DNA from: Sciurus carolinensis
Lineage: Eukaryota; Chordata; Mammalia; Rodentia; Sciuridae
Direction of reading: 5' to 3'
Assembly (NCBI RefSeq): GCF_902686445.1
Contig: NC_062232.1
Span: forward strand, 75,471,440 to 75,535,439
DNA: 64,000 nucleotides
Below are positions 12,485 to 24,734 of this stretch, one piece after another. The notes under the pieces were generated by a model. That model searched no databases, was not told where the DNA came from, and saw only the letters and a program-made list of their open reading frames with translations. The position numbers and the translations under genes were made by a program. How positions within the stretch are numbered: the stretch's first letter is position 1; each line of letters starts with the position of its first letter.

Positions 12485-12984
12485 NNNNNNNNNNNNNNNN
12501 NNNNNNNNNNNNNNNNNNNNNNNNNNNNNNNNNNNNNNNNNNNNNNNNNNNNNNNNNNNNNNNNNNNNNNNNNNNNNNNNNNNNNNNNNNNNNNNNNNNN
12601 NNNNNNNNNNNNNNNNNNNNNNNNNNNNNNNNNNNNNNNNNNNNNNNNNNNNNNNNNNNNNNNNNNNNNNNNNNNNNNNNNNNNNNNNNNNNNNNNNNNN
12701 NNNNNNNNNNNNNNNNNNNNNNNNNNNNNNNNNNNNNNNNNNNNNNNNNNNNNNNNNNNNNNNNNNNNNNNNNNNNNNNNNNNNNNNNNNNNNNNNNNNN
12801 NNNNNNNNNNNNNNNNNNNNNNNNNNNNNNNNNNNNNNNNNNNNNNNNNNNNNNNNNNNNNNNNNNNNNNNNNNNNNNNNNNNNNNNNNNNNNNNNNNNN
12901 NNNNNNNNNNNNNNNNNNNNNNNNNNNNNNNNNNNNNNNNNNNNNNNNNNNNNNNNNNNNNNNNNNNNNNNNNNNNNNNNNNNN
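12485..12984. other. Assembly gap (500 N)
   Basis: Exactly 500 undetermined bases. Open frames spanning it are artefacts. L1M homology resumes at 12985. Confidence 0.99.
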
Positions 12985-13119
12985 TTTGGGGGGACAGATG
13001 TCCATCAACAGGTAAATGAGTAAGCAAATTGTCATATGTTCTTACTGTGGTTCCACCTATTTATTTTTTTTATCTCCCATTTATCACCTCATTAGGATCA
13101 TGCATTTCCTTAAACCATG

Positions 13120-13480
13120 TTACATATGGCCTATAATAGTAGTTTTATAATCATTGTCTACTCTTTACATCATGTTTGTCAGTTCTGAATCTATTTGTAT
13201 TGTGTGATTTATTTTTTTTCTGTTTTTGAGTGAAACGTGTAGTAATTTTTTCTTAGATGCCAGACTTTAAGAGGTTTATATTGTGAAGTTCTGAATTTTA
13301 TTTCACTTTTTAGAGTCTAAAGGTTCACTTTGACAGGGACTTAATTTACTTTTGCATAATTTTGATTTGTTGGAGCTGATTTTAAACTTTACCATTGTAA
13401 TTTTACAACTAGTAAATCCCTACTACTAAGGCTTGACCCTTCGGGAGTGTTTATTGATGGCCCTAGCTTGTCCACAAGAA
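13120..13480 (-). mobile_element. Ancient interspersed repeat, probably L1M-type
   Basis: The motif order 'GTAATTTTTTCTTAGATGCC', 'CAGACTTTAAGAGG', 'TTGTGAAGTTCTGAATTTTA' and later 'CTACTACTAAGGCTTGACCC' resembles a frequent old mammalian repeat that I recall in this order. The family name and orientation are not certain. Confidence 0.35.
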
Positions 13481-14054
13481 TCTCACATTCTAGATGGTTT
13501 GAACTCAAATATCTCCCATCAATGTATGGAATTTGTTAAATCTAGCTTCATGTTGTTCTTTGTTCAACTTCTTTTAATTGCATGTTCACATTAATTTTTA
13601 ACAAAGACTCATGAAGAACCCTATGCATATTTATGGGAATTGTGGTTGGCATAGCTCACTTTCTCTATATAAATTCAAAACATTCAAAACACTAAAACTC
13701 CCTGAAATGATATATTCTGTTTACTCAAATTAAGAGTAAGGACAAGGCTCTGCTTATTTTTTTCTTCCTTTATCCATGGTCTAGAATGTGTCTTTAAGCA
13801 GAAAACTAGACAGTGATAACTCTATTCTCATTAGTTTCTCTTTTTGCAGGAAAGAAATTCCTATGCTACCTCTCATACAAACTGAATGATTGCTTCACAT
13901 ATTAAGCTGAGTTTTATAATTGTTTATAGTGAGATAAGTTTGATACTCATTACTCCATCATGGCTGGAAAGTAAAAATATTTTTAAACATATTTTTGCTT
14001 ACTTTGTTTTTCTATTAGCATTAACTTTGAATTTTTATGTAGTTAAATTTAACT

Positions 14055-14325
14055 ATTTTTCTGCTTTATGATTTGTGTGTGTATGTCTTAAAGAAACTTT
14101 CCCCTACCCAGAAGCCATAAATTACTTTATATATAATTCTCAAACAACTTGAAAATTTCGTTTTATATGGTCAGGTTTTCAATCTAAAACAATTTCATTT
14201 TTCTGTTTGGTGCAGTCTAGAGATCTATTATTTTTCTTTCCTTTAGAGAATTCATTATTTCCAAACTACATATTGAATTATCTTTTCTTTTCCACTGATT
14301 TTTCATGCCACTTTTATTTAACTAC
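14055..14325 (-). mobile_element. Ancient L1M fragment
   Basis: Reverse-strand L1M mid-ORF2 pattern: 'CTTAAAGAAACTTTCCCCTA' with 'CCCAGAAGCCATAAA', then a section equivalent to the strand holding 'CCAGTT...CCATTT'. Strongly diverged; boundaries are soft. The neighbouring 13480-14054 and 14326-14777 show nothing I can name. Confidence 0.45.
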
Positions 14326-14777
14326 TTTTTAAAATAAAAAGTGTGCTATAAGCCAACAGGAAAAGAAGGAAGGAAGAAGAAAAGTAAAAGAATAAAAATT
14401 ATACAGCAAAATTCCCTTTTATGTTCCTTCAAAATTGCCAATGATATAGAACAGAGATAATCACTCATAAGGTTATTTCCTCTACTTTTAGAATATTTCT
14501 GTACATACTTTAAGGTAACTTTAGCAACAAACTGCAATTCTTTGTTAGGATTACTAGTTGCATCTTGTTTCTGTGCCTAAATTAATTTCTTACTTAATCT
14601 AAGAAAACAATAAATATTAAGTTTTTTTTTTTAATTTTAGTACTTCATGTAAGTTCCTTTATTTAATCAATTTTGTCAATTGCTAATCACATTGGCTTTG
14701 TCTTTGAAAGAACACAATCTTTTCATTAGAGAAATTCATTCTTCAGAAGAAATGTATTGGATAGAAAAAGGATTGGT

Positions 14778-14958
14778 GTAGGTCATGGTAGTGCATGCCT
14801 ATAATCCCTGCAACCTGGAGTCTGAGGCAGAAGTATCAAAAATATGAAGCCAGCCTCAGAAACTTAGCAAGATTATGTCTTAAAATATACAATGGGCTGG
14901 ATATGTAACTCAGTGGTTAAGCAACCCTGGGTTCAACCTCTAGTACTGAAAAGAATAT
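14778..14958 (+). mobile_element. B1-dID dimeric SINE
   Basis: The B1-like half ('GGTAGTGCATGCCTATAATC', 'GAAGCCAGCCTCAGAAACTT') is followed by the ID half ('GGGCTGGATATGTAACTCAG', 'CCTGGGTTCAACCTCTAGTA') and a short A-rich tail. Near-identical flanks AAAAGGATTGGT and AAAAGATTGGTT are a plausible target duplication. Confidence 0.88.
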
Positions 14959-15284
14959 AATAAAGATAAAAGATTGGTTATCCCTTATCACAATTAATTT
15001 TGAATATGTGGGGGATCAGTTCCCATGGGTTATAATGGAGATTATGAAATTTATCTTATCCTGTGGTCCTACAGATCAGAGAAAAGCATTTTGATCTCAC
15101 TCTATCAGTCTCCTTAGCAAAATTTAAACTTTCTAACCAATGGAAAGCAATTGCAAAGCTTTAAGTTATCTTGTCCCAGCTTTCTTTGAGACCTATAATC
15201 TTAATTGCACAGGTATCTACTTCACATTTGACATTTCTTGTTTCTTTTCTAAGACCAAATTCTATTTCTATAATTATTACTGAA

Positions 15285-15425
15285 AGTAGATACTATTAGA
15301 GAGAAACTAAAAGGTTAAGTAGGCTGTTGAAAGTTGTAGTCATATAAAGGGCAAGAGACAGGATTTAAATCAAGAATGTCAAAATTCAAAGACAATCCCT
15401 TTCCACTACACCATGCTACCTTAGT
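15285..15425 (+). mobile_element. MIR SINE relic
   Basis: Core-SINE signature in order: a degenerate 'GGTTAAGTAGGCTGTTGAAA' equivalent of the usual 'TTAAGTAACTTGCCCAAGG', then 'GAGACAGGATTTAAATCAAG' and 'CCCTTTCCACTACACCATGC'. Ancient and diverged. Confidence 0.65.
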
Positions 15426-16261
15426 CTTTTTTACCCCTATAGAATATTTAGTATGTGTTTGCTACATATTGTATTGTCAGATAGTTTTTACTGGGAAAAA
15501 ATATTTAACATTTAAACATAGATAAGTGTTTATGGAAGTTTTCCTTTTGAGTTTTTCCTCAATGAGGATGAATATGAATTTATGTACACAAATCTAATAT
15601 TAATGCTTACATAGATGAAAAGATGATCTGAATAAGAACAAGATTTTTTCAATTAGGCAAAATGTAAACAAAAATGTTTTATGCAGTACACATAACTGCA
15701 AAAGGCAGAGAAGGATTGAAGCTTTACGTTATGTTGAAAATATTTTGAGAGTTTAAAAATCTATCAAACAGAACATATATTTCTAAAATTTTCTATGAAA
15801 TATTCTAACTATTGTATAAGTAGTTACTGTTATACTTCAAATCTTTACTATTATTTGAAATTTTAATTTATTATAATATATTCTTTTGTCTAAAACAAAG
15901 CGAGAAGATATATACCAAAGAAGAAACTGGAATAATCCATTTGAAAATGAAAGCAGTAAGATTCATTTGATATGAATGCTTTTCAGAAGAGAAGTCAGGG
16001 CTTCAAATGATTTATTTTATTTCTAATTATAACAGAAATGAATTAATTTTAATCATTTCAAATATCTGATTCAAATGAGATTCAGTCCCTGGGGCAATAA
16101 TTTCTGAATTCATCACTAACTATTCTAAAAATGATATAAAGATCTTTCATTGCCTTTAGAATTTCTAAAAAGTTGGTGCTAAAAAATTAAAGTCACACAA
16201 ATATTTACAAATCATCTATTTCAAAAAAGAATATAATTTTTTCATGTAATATATAAATAGG

Positions 16262-16432
16262 GGACAATCACTGTTTATAGAGCATTTACTATGTGTTGGA
16301 CAATATGCAAATTGTTTTACTTTCCCCTAAGTTTAAATAAATCACCCAGGGTCACACATCTAGTAGGTGACAGACACAAGCTTTTTATTCTAGTTTCTCT
16401 GACTTTAAAGCTGATTTTCTACTATAAAAACA
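16262..16432 (+). mobile_element. MIR SINE relic
   Basis: 'GAGCATTTACTATGTGTTGG', 'AAATAAATCACCCAGGGTCA', 'CACATCTAGTAGGTGACAGA' and 'TCTGACTTTAAAGCTGATTT' follow the MIR consensus order closely. Confidence 0.8.
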
Positions 16433-17349
16433 AATATAATATTTAACAATTGATTCCTAATGTTGTATTTCTGTCATAGATTTGTCAAGTTAGTGAGTAT
16501 GTATTTTTCTGACATTACTAAACCCTAGAAATTTAACATGGACTGGTCCAATATTTTCTAATCTTATTAATGTGGATGACTGACATTAGTCCATAGCTGA
16601 CTTTTAAAAATGATATAAGAACATATAGAGATGGCACTTTATAAAAAGGAGGATGGATACATTAGAAAGACAGAATAACATTTGAATGGTGGTGTGTGAA
16701 TCTTATATCAATGAAGGCCAGAACATTGAACAATTTCTGCATACTTTTCAGCTTTGCCTCTAGCTACTGTCAAATTATCTGTTAATATAGTCAGATGAAA
16801 TACCACTATTTCTGTTATGTGGTTCCTTCACTGAGTGAGTTAGAAATATTAATAAAGATAAATTACATATTCACATATGAAATATAATATATGAAAGTGT
16901 TTCCACATGGAATTGAAAACATCAAAATCTGGGAAAAAGACATTAGGTTTGTCTATTGCACAAATGCAGCTTTTCAAAGGAGATAATTTAATGATAATTT
17001 AAGAGAAACTTGTAGAGCAGTCTCTGGTGTGCTTAACCTTTCCCCCTTTAATCTGTTAGCGCATGTATGTCACTCCGTGTCGAGTTAGAGGAATGCTGAA
17101 TTTAGTTGCAAATCTGTGATATCATTCCTAACTCGTGAAAAACTAAGTTAATATGCATATAGATAAAAGAGTATAAGAAATGCAATGATCTGGATTTTTA
17201 AAATGTTTGCTTTCCCATGTTGTCTTACTCCCATATGTTTGTTGGGGTTACTCTAAAAATACTCTGTATTGAATGCCTCATGTTTTCTTTCTTTATTGTT
17301 GTGTTTGTGTTTTTTCGCTGAAAAGAAACTGGAAAGCTCTTGTTTTTTA

Positions 17350-17480
17350 ACTCAATTTCTCAAAATTCTACCCTTTCTTCAAGATATTTCAAATGTTATT
17401 TATTTATAAAAGCTTCTTTTGAGCTGTATCAATTGAAAGTGATCTTTCTTTTGTTATTTCTGCAGCACTTAATCCCTTTT
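17350..17480 (-). mobile_element. Possible L2 relic
   Basis: 'CTTCAAGATATTTCAAATGT' ... 'GAGCTGTATCAATTGAAAGT' ... 'TTTCTGCAGCACTTAA' resembles the reverse strand of the L2 3' region. The match is weak. The 117-codon open frame that overlaps (17340-17693) shows no domain and is probably chance. Confidence 0.35.
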
Positions 17481-17789
17481 CCAGTGTCAAGAGCTTTGGG
17501 AATGAGATCACAACAGGTGCAAAAGTTCAGGGAGTACATTTTTGAGCCTGTTACACAAACTAATATGTCCTTTAGTGTAGGTTGTTGGAGTGTCTTATTT
17601 AGGTACACACTAGTCTTAATTATTAGAACTGATCTAAATATTCTGGGATTGAAAGAAAACGGTTACTGCAGGTTTTCTCAGGGCTTCTACTAACAGCAAG
17701 CCCTTGCAGTGGTATCTGTGATAGTAGGATTCACTTCCTATAATATATTTTATAAATGTTCAGTGTTTTAAAAGTAGAGTTCATTAAGG

Positions 17790-18240
17790 TAGATGCTGCT
17801 AGTTCTCCCCCAATAACTCTGGTCCTTCATTTCAGTAATAGTTAAACAATGCCCATGGTTGTTCACTTAGTGATTATATTTCTATACTTTCAAGCAGCTG
17901 GGTATGGCTACTTGATTAAAATTTCATCAATATTATGTAAGCCAAAATGATATGTTCACTGCTATGTCACTTCCTTAAAAGGGAATATCTTATATTTAAC
18001 ATCTTCTCAGCTCTCCTGTCTATAGCCAACTGATTAGCAAGGCCTCAAACACTACAGAAAAAGACAGACTTGGAATATGGCAGAACAATAATGCAGAAGG
18101 AATCTATGTATCTGTGTGGCTTTGTTGATCAGCAACACCTATCAACCCTAAAACCAGCAACTATCTATGAAGAGGTAAATGGAGAAAATATATTTATTTT
18201 GTTGGGAGAGTTCTTCCTTCATTATAGCAGTTTAGTTTGG
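17790..18240 (+). mobile_element. Ancient LTR relic, MaLR-like
   Basis: A late segment 'AAATATATTTATTTTGTTGG' followed by 'TATAGCAGTTTAGTTTGG' resembles the polyadenylation/terminal part of MaLR LTRs. The first part ('GTTCTCCCCCAATAACTCTG') is consistent with this. No target duplication is visible. Confidence 0.38.
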
Positions 18241-18261
18241 GGTATACATCTGTCTCCTAGT

Positions 18262-18765
18262 ATGCATGGTTTCTCTCTCCACAGTTTCAGTTACCCACAA
18301 TAAACTGCAATCCAAAAATTGTCAAATGGAAAATTCTAGAAACAATCAATTCATGTTTTAAGTTATGTGCCATTCTGAGAAGCATGGTGAACTTCCATAA
18401 CAGCCCATTCCCTGTCTCCCAGGATGTGAATCATCCCTTTTTCCAGTATATCCACACTGTACATACTAACTGCCCATTAGTCACTTGGTAGACAGATCAA
18501 CTACCACAGCACCACAATGTCTGTGTTCAAATAATCCTTAGTTTACTTAATAATGGGCCTAAAGCACAAAGGTAATGATACAAAGGAGGCATCAGAGCAT
18601 ATAACATAGAAGGACAGATTAACTCTGGCACTATGTGGTAAGGTTGCAGGATATATGGGGGAAAAAAACAACATATAAAAGGATCAGTACTATCCACTCT
18701 TCTAGGTATTCACTAGGCATCTTGAAACAGATCCCCCATGACTAAGGTGGAACTAATATAGATCC
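18262..18765 (+). mobile_element. Tigger-type DNA transposon relic, internally deleted
   Basis: 'GTTTCAGTTACCCACAATAA', 'ATGGAAAATTCTAGAAACAA', 'GGATGTGAATCATCCCTTTT', 'CTGCCCATTAGTCACTTGGT' and 'TTACTTAATAATGGGCCTAA' match a recalled TcMar-Tigger 5' region in order. The end (18690-18765, 'CTATCCACTCTTCTAGG', 'GATCCCCCATGACTAAGG') matches the opposite terminus, so the transposase body is missing. No coding capacity. Confidence 0.6.
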
Positions 18766-18819
18766 TAATAACAGCAAAAAAAAAAAGTTTTCTATCATCA
18801 CAATCATTTGTGTCCCATT

Positions 18820-19125
18820 TTAGCTTTATTGAATAAGAATCTCTAGCAACCAATTTTAAGAATCTTCATTTGAACAAAATTTTTAAATGATAACTGTGCA
18901 CCAAGGCACATGCCTGTAATTCCAGCAGTCAGGAGACTGAGTCAGGAGGATGACAAGTTGAAAGCCAGCCTCAGCAATGGCGGAGCACTAAGCAACTCAG
19001 TGAGACTCTGTCTCTAAATAAAATACAAAATAGGGCTTGGGATGTGGCTCAGTGGTTATTCCCAAAATAAAATAAAATAAAATGACCCCCACACTAAGTT
19101 TGAAAACCACTTACACTGGTTAGGT
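18820..19125 (+). mobile_element. MER5-like (hAT-Charlie) relic split by a SINE
   Basis: Left part 18820-18888 ('GAATAAGAATCTCTAGCAAC', 'AAGAATCTTCATTTGAACAA') and right part 19086-19125 ('CACACTAAGTTTGAAAACCA') match the two halves of the short hAT-Charlie MER5 type. The B1-dID SINE 18890-19083 lies between them. Confidence 0.5.
18890..19083 (+). mobile_element. B1-dID dimeric SINE with a shortened ID half
   Basis: The B1-like half is complete ('GGCACATGCCTGTAATTCCA' onward) and is joined to an ID half that stops after 'GGCTCAGTGGTTATTCCC'. About 25 bp including the B-box equivalent is missing. A (AAAAT)n tail follows. Short flanks AAATGATA / AAATGACC may be the target duplication. Confidence 0.85.
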
Positions 19126-19253
19126 GCATAAAGGTGGAGAGACTTGTAGCTGAGGTTTAAAACATTGTTTTGTGCTTCTTAGCTATATCCATATTGAAAC
19201 CTCACATGCTATGAGAAGGTAATATTTTGTTTTGTTTTCAAAATGTGTGTTTT

Positions 19254-19325
19254 GAAATATATATATATATATGTGTGTGTGTGTGTATATACATATATAT
19301 GCACATATATAATAATATATATGTA

Positions 19326-19358
<33 letters not shown>

Positions 19359-19362
19359 GTTC
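19254..19362 (+). repeat. (TA/TG)n dinucleotide microsatellite
   Basis: Mixed TA and TG runs, including (TG)8 near 19272 and a pure (TA) run from about 19338. The minus-strand open frames rich in I-Y pairs are repeat translation. Confidence 0.95.
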
Positions 19363-20254
19363 AAAATATAAGTACAAAATTCTGAGATGTAGCCCAGGAA
19401 TTGGCATTTTGACTGCTTACATTTGGTAATGTATATATACATGAAAGATTCAGCACCTATAACTATACAAATGCCCTGAGGACCCAATTGAAAACTGCTA
19501 CAATGAACACACCACCTGCTGTTGTTAGGATATATATAGGAATACAACTCAAAATTATTCTGGATACTAAAGTCATATTCTAATAGGTAGTGTTTTACAG
19601 CCCTGTCTGCCCTGAAAAGTGTGTATATTTTATTCTTGGCTTTAGATGCTTGAAACCATTACTATAAGAATTTTTGCTGACCATGAATCATATATCTATA
19701 CAGAGAAAAGCAACTGATTAAATCCCTGCAGGGTTTTCAGAAGGAATATTGTCAGGCAACATCTTGATCTGCACTCCAGATTTAATAGGTTTCCAGTGTA
19801 ACATTTTATTTTCTGAAAATGACGAAACTTTGTACTGCATCTTAAAAGCATTTCTCAGTAAAAGGGAGTGAATAATTGTTCATGGAAGAGATTTCAGATT
19901 TGACTTTGGGAAGCCTATTTGTCACTTTCCTTAAGGAAAGATCCTTTCTTTGGATTACTTCTTTCTTTCCTGGTTAATCAATTTTCAATTTAGAATGTCC
20001 TTGAATCTAATTGGAGAAGGGCAAGATAAACTAGTTTGTAGCTTTCAGGTTGATTTTTGTAGTCCTTGTGATTTATGTTGTAGCTCCTATGGTTAATTTT
20101 CATTTCTTGATGTCTCTTTAGTCATAAAATGTCATCATTATGGCATTCAGCATATAAAAAGTAGAGCATTTGTGAAAATATACTAAATAGCTTTAAATGC
20201 TAAGCACATATTACAAAATCCTTTGCCATCTATGAGTTTATACTAAATTTCAAA

Positions 20255-20465
20255 TAATTTCGGTAATGATCACTAATAGTCACTTAGCACTTCCTGTATG
20301 TCTGGCACTATCCCAAAGACTTTACATATATTATCATATATTACCTTCATATTTTAAGAGGATACTGAAGCTTAGAAAGTTTAGTGATGTCCTAAGGTAA
20401 CAGAGGTAGCAAATAGAAGAGCTTGAATTTGAACTATTAACCACTATGCTTTCAATATTAGTCAT
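20255..20465 (+). mobile_element. MIR SINE relic, nearly full length
   Basis: 'CACTTAGCACTTCCTGTATG', 'CTGGCACTATCCCAAAGACT', 'GAGGATACTGAAGCTTAGAA' and 'GAGCTTGAATTTGAACTATT' follow the MIR consensus over about 200 bp. Confidence 0.85.
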
Positions 20466-20784
20466 ATCCATGTATAGTACATTAGTGAGGAAAAATAGCA
20501 TAGATATTTATATTGGCCTGTATTAATATTTTTCATTAATAGGCAAAGGTTAGCAAAGGTAATCCACACGGCGTGATTTCAGAGAATACAATGGAATGCA
20601 TCTTAACCCAAATTCTGTTGCCTTTTTAAAGTTTTTTTTTTAATTGCTTATACATAAATGAGATAGAACTTTTTGCCTCTTTCAATATTTTTCAACCATC
20701 TATTGACGATCTGATGTTTCATCATTTTAATGTGGAAGGTTTATTTTTTTAAAGCAAACAAGACTGTAGATAGAGAATTATTGT

Positions 20785-20990
20785 GTTGGTGCTGTCCAAA
20801 ATACTTAGCATACTTATTCATTTAATCCTTGCAACAGCATTTAATGAAGATTATATTATGTCCACTAAAAAGTAAAATGGACTTGTAGAAGTTAAGTCTT
20901 GTAGAAATTAAGCTTATGGATTCTTCATGCTAGAAATCAAGATTTGAATGCAGAACTTGTACTTAACAAGAATTCCTACTTCACACTAAA
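20785..20990 (+). mobile_element. MIR SINE relic
   Basis: 'TTTAATCCTTGCAACAGCAT' and 'AAATCAAGATTTGAATGCAG' lie in the MIR order, and the centre is diverged. Confidence 0.6.
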
Positions 20991-23900
20991 TTAAGTTTGT
21001 CATAGGTATAATAAAAATTTCACAAGTGAGAGAGGGATGAAGAAGAACTCCCATTAAAACTAGACCAGAAATATAAACAGAAAATGTTAATAGTGATTAT
21101 ATTACTGAGTGCTAGGAAAATGACTGTTTTCCTTCACAAATTTAAAAATTCTTATCTATACTTTGTAAAATTTCTACTATGAACAGATACTTTTTAAGAC
21201 TGTAAATTACAATAACAAAGACTAATTTTATTTTCAGGGAAGAGGACTTTTAAGGAAGTTCTATAAGGGAGTACTTTTTGGTGATGTTTTCTGAAGTCTT
21301 AAAATTCTATGAAGTTAGTTAGTTTTGAGGGAAGTCTATATAAGTGGAATTTTGGACTCCATCCTGATTTCAAATAAAAATATTCACAATTCATCAATTT
21401 TATGTATTGGAATGCATCAAAATATTTTATATAGAAAATACTAAAATAGTATCCCACTAAAAGTAAAATAATTAAAGGTCATTTTCACATAAGATTGCAG
21501 CATTGAATTTTCCTAAATAAACAGCTGTAAGTCCATAGTTTCTTGGAAGTGAAAATTATCGGCAGGAAAGAAGTGGATACCAATGTTACACATTTGTGCC
21601 CACTTTTCTGGTCATTCCAAATCATGTTGCCTCCTTCCTAAAAGATATTGTTACTAATTTATTCTGTTTGAAATAAAAGAGAAAAGGCATTCAATGGTGC
21701 TTCTACGTATCACCTCAGTAAGACAGTTAAGTTTCTTAAATCAAGCACAAGTATTAGAATTTCTCAATTTTTGTTATCTCTTCCTCACATTGCTATTTCA
21801 ACTTTTATCATTCTATAGTACTTAGTATTAAAGCCCTTGGGGGGAAAAAGTCTAGTATGTTTTTCTTCCAGAGTAGTAAAGAAAAAAAAGGGGTGCTCAA
21901 TAAACTGTAATAATATCTACTAAGTTTGAGAGTAAGGAAAGCTGAAGGATGGAATGGTAGCTACAGAAAGATGGAATGAACAGAGCAAGTCCCTGAGGCC
22001 TTATTATAAGGATGGAAAGAATGAACAAGTATTGACCTAAATCTGTCTGGTTGTTCTGGTAAGTCAAGTGTCCTCATAGCTGCTGCAATTTTAATTACTT
22101 TTTAGAAGTAAGTCAAGATGCTTTGCTGTCCACATCCTGCCTGGTGTACAGTTGGAGTTTAATCAATATGTATGATTAACTGAATGCCTCAGAATTTTCA
22201 TATATAGTTTTCTTACTGTAATAGGAATTATGTATCTTAATGTTAGTATCCATATAGAAAACCGTTAGTTCTCAAAAGACTCTTGAACTTGGGGAGCAGC
22301 TTTATAAAAGAAAATATTGAGAGGATGCACCTTCCTCCTATGTAAAGAATTTTTACTTCTAAGCTATTGGAATAGAGAATGTATTTAGAGCCTGCATCAA
22401 ATAATGACCAGCCATGGTTAATTCTGATCAGGCCCTGCATTGTTATATATCTTACCTAAAGAGATATGTATACCAACACAGGTAAAGCTAAGCTCTACCA
22501 CACACTAAGTCATCAAATAACATGGACGCAATTTATGAAGCCCATATAGTATGTAATTGAAATACCTGCTCATATTTTAAAAAGGTAACATATATTTAGC
22601 ACCAAAAATAAGTCAAAATTTCACTGAACAATTTTATTTCTAGCTTTTATTTATCCTGATTTTTACTCCTCCATCAAGTCTCTCTATATTTTGGATTATT
22701 CATATCACCCACTATTTTTTTAGAATTTAAACTTTTTATTTGCAGGACACTGTAAGATATGAAATTCCACATAGAAATAAGGAACCCATTTAGAGGACAA
22801 GTTTCATACAGTATGTACAATTGAAACTGCTCAAGTATAATTTTGTTGTAAAAAGTGCTATAATAACAAACCACATTTAAAAAGAGCTCTTAGTAGAGAA
22901 ATAGTAGGACAAACTTACACTGAACATAATAGGATTTTTCCCCTTTCTTTCCCCATGGACAAATATACCATATTTGAAAAGAGAAGAACTTAGTTTTCTA
23001 ATCATTGGTTAATTTCATGACTATTTCACAACAAACTGAAAATTTGAAGTGCTCATAAACAGTCATATTCCACATCTTGAACAAGCAGTCATGAAGGATG
23101 CAGTAATTCTCATTTTCCCTCTTAAAATTTTGGAAGGGCCATATGGCTGACAACTGAATGAGTCCTGCGTATTTACAAAGAGTTTCAGTTAAACTGGAGC
23201 CAGCATTCAAAATGTGAAAGTCTGGAAGTCACATTATTTATTTTGTTTCCTACCTTTGTCATTTTCTTAAATCCCTTTTGGTATAATCCTTTTCAGAAAT
23301 TTGCTCTGCTGCCCCACAGTATGCTATATCTGGGTCCTTTACATTTGGTTTTATGGAAGTCCCTTGAAGTAGAGCCTAACACTTTTCTTTTGAAACTATT
23401 CCAATGGAAAATCTCTCATTGATAGATCATATGCAGATGGGCATCATGTCAACATAGAAGCATGGGTTACATAGTTTAAAAGCACAAGTTGATTTCATTC
23501 TCAGCAAGGAATTATAAAATGATTAAAAATTTCATTACTAAATGCAAAGTAGTAGAAATGAAATCCCAGATGAATTTAATAAATGGATGTATCATCAAAG
23601 AAAAGTTATAATATAAAAACAAATATGTATGCTTACTATGCTTTCCAGGCATGAGAAAAAATAAAAATGTATATAGAAATAATAGCAAAACATTTATTAC
23701 ATTATAAAATTTATTCCCATGCTTAAGGTACTTAAACTAGTTAATTTACTTGAGCATCCATAATAACATTAATAAAACTGGGAGAATTTTTGAAAACATT
23801 TATATTCCTTTGTAGTAAATGTCCCATGGAAGGAAAAAATATCCAGCTTTAAATACCAGTTTGATATGAGCTTGTGTCCCTGTGTCCTTGTGTTGTTTGC

Positions 23901-24550
23901 TAAGAAAAATCATCAATGAAAAACACCCTTAGGGATAGAAGCATATAAGATCTGAACTTAATGAAGGTTGACAATGACTAATATTGATGTCCTTATCAAA
24001 AATGACAAGAGGGCTAGGCTGCTGCTCTGCCATAATGGCCCTGTATTAGTTCAAAAGCTTATTATTTGAAAACCACAGTGTTCATGCCAAGATCTTTCAC
24101 CCAATGTTCATCAGCATAAAAAGTGTTATCCCTTGTTCCCTAAGCTTTAAACTGAAAGTAGTATATGCCACTGCTGATTTAGCAGTACAGCTTTCTCTCT
24201 AGACAGATTTTTTTTAACTTTCAGTTAAAGTTTGAATTTGTCCCTGTAAAGTAAAATATGCAATATGATATAAAATATTCAGATAGAGTTTCACATTCTA
24301 AATAATACAATATGATTCTCTCATGAACTGTATCCATATGTATTACCTATACTTAGTGTCTCCTTGAAGTAAAAATAAAATTAAAAAATCAGAACTTGAA
24401 CATCATGCTCAAATCTAATTGTGTCATCAGCATTACTAAGTATGGGCTACTGTAGAGGTTTTCCCTGTTAGTACAATTAATGAAAATATATTTAAGGAAT
24501 TTTAAGAGAGAATTTTTTCTTGAGTTAAGATATCAGTAGAATGAATCTGA
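20991..24550. other. Repeat-poor AT-rich DNA, no gene seen
   Basis: Apart from a weak L2/MIR-like tail at 22125-22190 ('CCTGCCTGGTGTACAGTTGG'), I see no family I can name and no convincing coding frame. The longest open frames (60-90 codons) have no domains and no codon bias. Confidence 0.5.
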
Positions 24551-24554
24551 CATA

Positions 24555-24720
24555 ATTTTCCTATGTACATATATGAAAACACCACAGTGATTTCCAACAT
24601 TGTGTATATCCAAAAGAATGGGGTCCTAAATTGAATAATATATATTCCATGCTTCTGTAATTATATCAAAATGGTTTCTACTGTCATATACAACTAAAAA
24701 GAAACACTAAAAAGTGTAGC
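24555..24720 (+). mobile_element. L1 3' UTR scrap (older sciurid subfamily)
   Basis: 'TACATATATGAAAACACCAC', 'AAAGAATGGGGTCCTAAATT' and 'CTACTGTCATATACAACTAA' resemble an older sciurid L1 3' end. No ORF2 remains in front of it. Confidence 0.5.
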
Positions 24721-24734
24721 AAATGGAACCTATA

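Larger units (their letters stand above)
8591..13060 (+). mobile_element. Ancient L1M (ORF2 from endonuclease to C-terminus), interrupted
   Basis: Pieces 8591-8947, 9373-10979, 11188-12410 and 12985-13060 follow one L1 ORF2 in order: the endonuclease end (8700-8930), the linker and N-terminal RT (around 'GGTGGTTTGTCAAAAAGATTAG' and the residues equivalent to DAEKAFD near 10890), the palm/thumb, and the C-terminal domain ('CAGAGAAATGCAAATTGAAG' at about 12248). The last match after the gap is 'GATGTCCATCAACAGGTAAA'. All frames are ruined. Interruptions are a solo LTR, a B1-dID SINE, and a pyrimidine microsatellite with a sequencing gap. Confidence 0.72.

Noticed and set aside
12331..13035. Long open frames on both strands (207-230 codons)
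   Set aside because: They run through the 500-N gap, so they are artefacts.
17340..17693. 117-codon frame as a possible gene
   Set aside because: Hydrophobic AT-rich translation without a domain; part overlaps a possible L2 relic.
19183..19547. Minus-strand frames rich in Ile-Tyr
   Set aside because: Translation of the TA/TG microsatellite.
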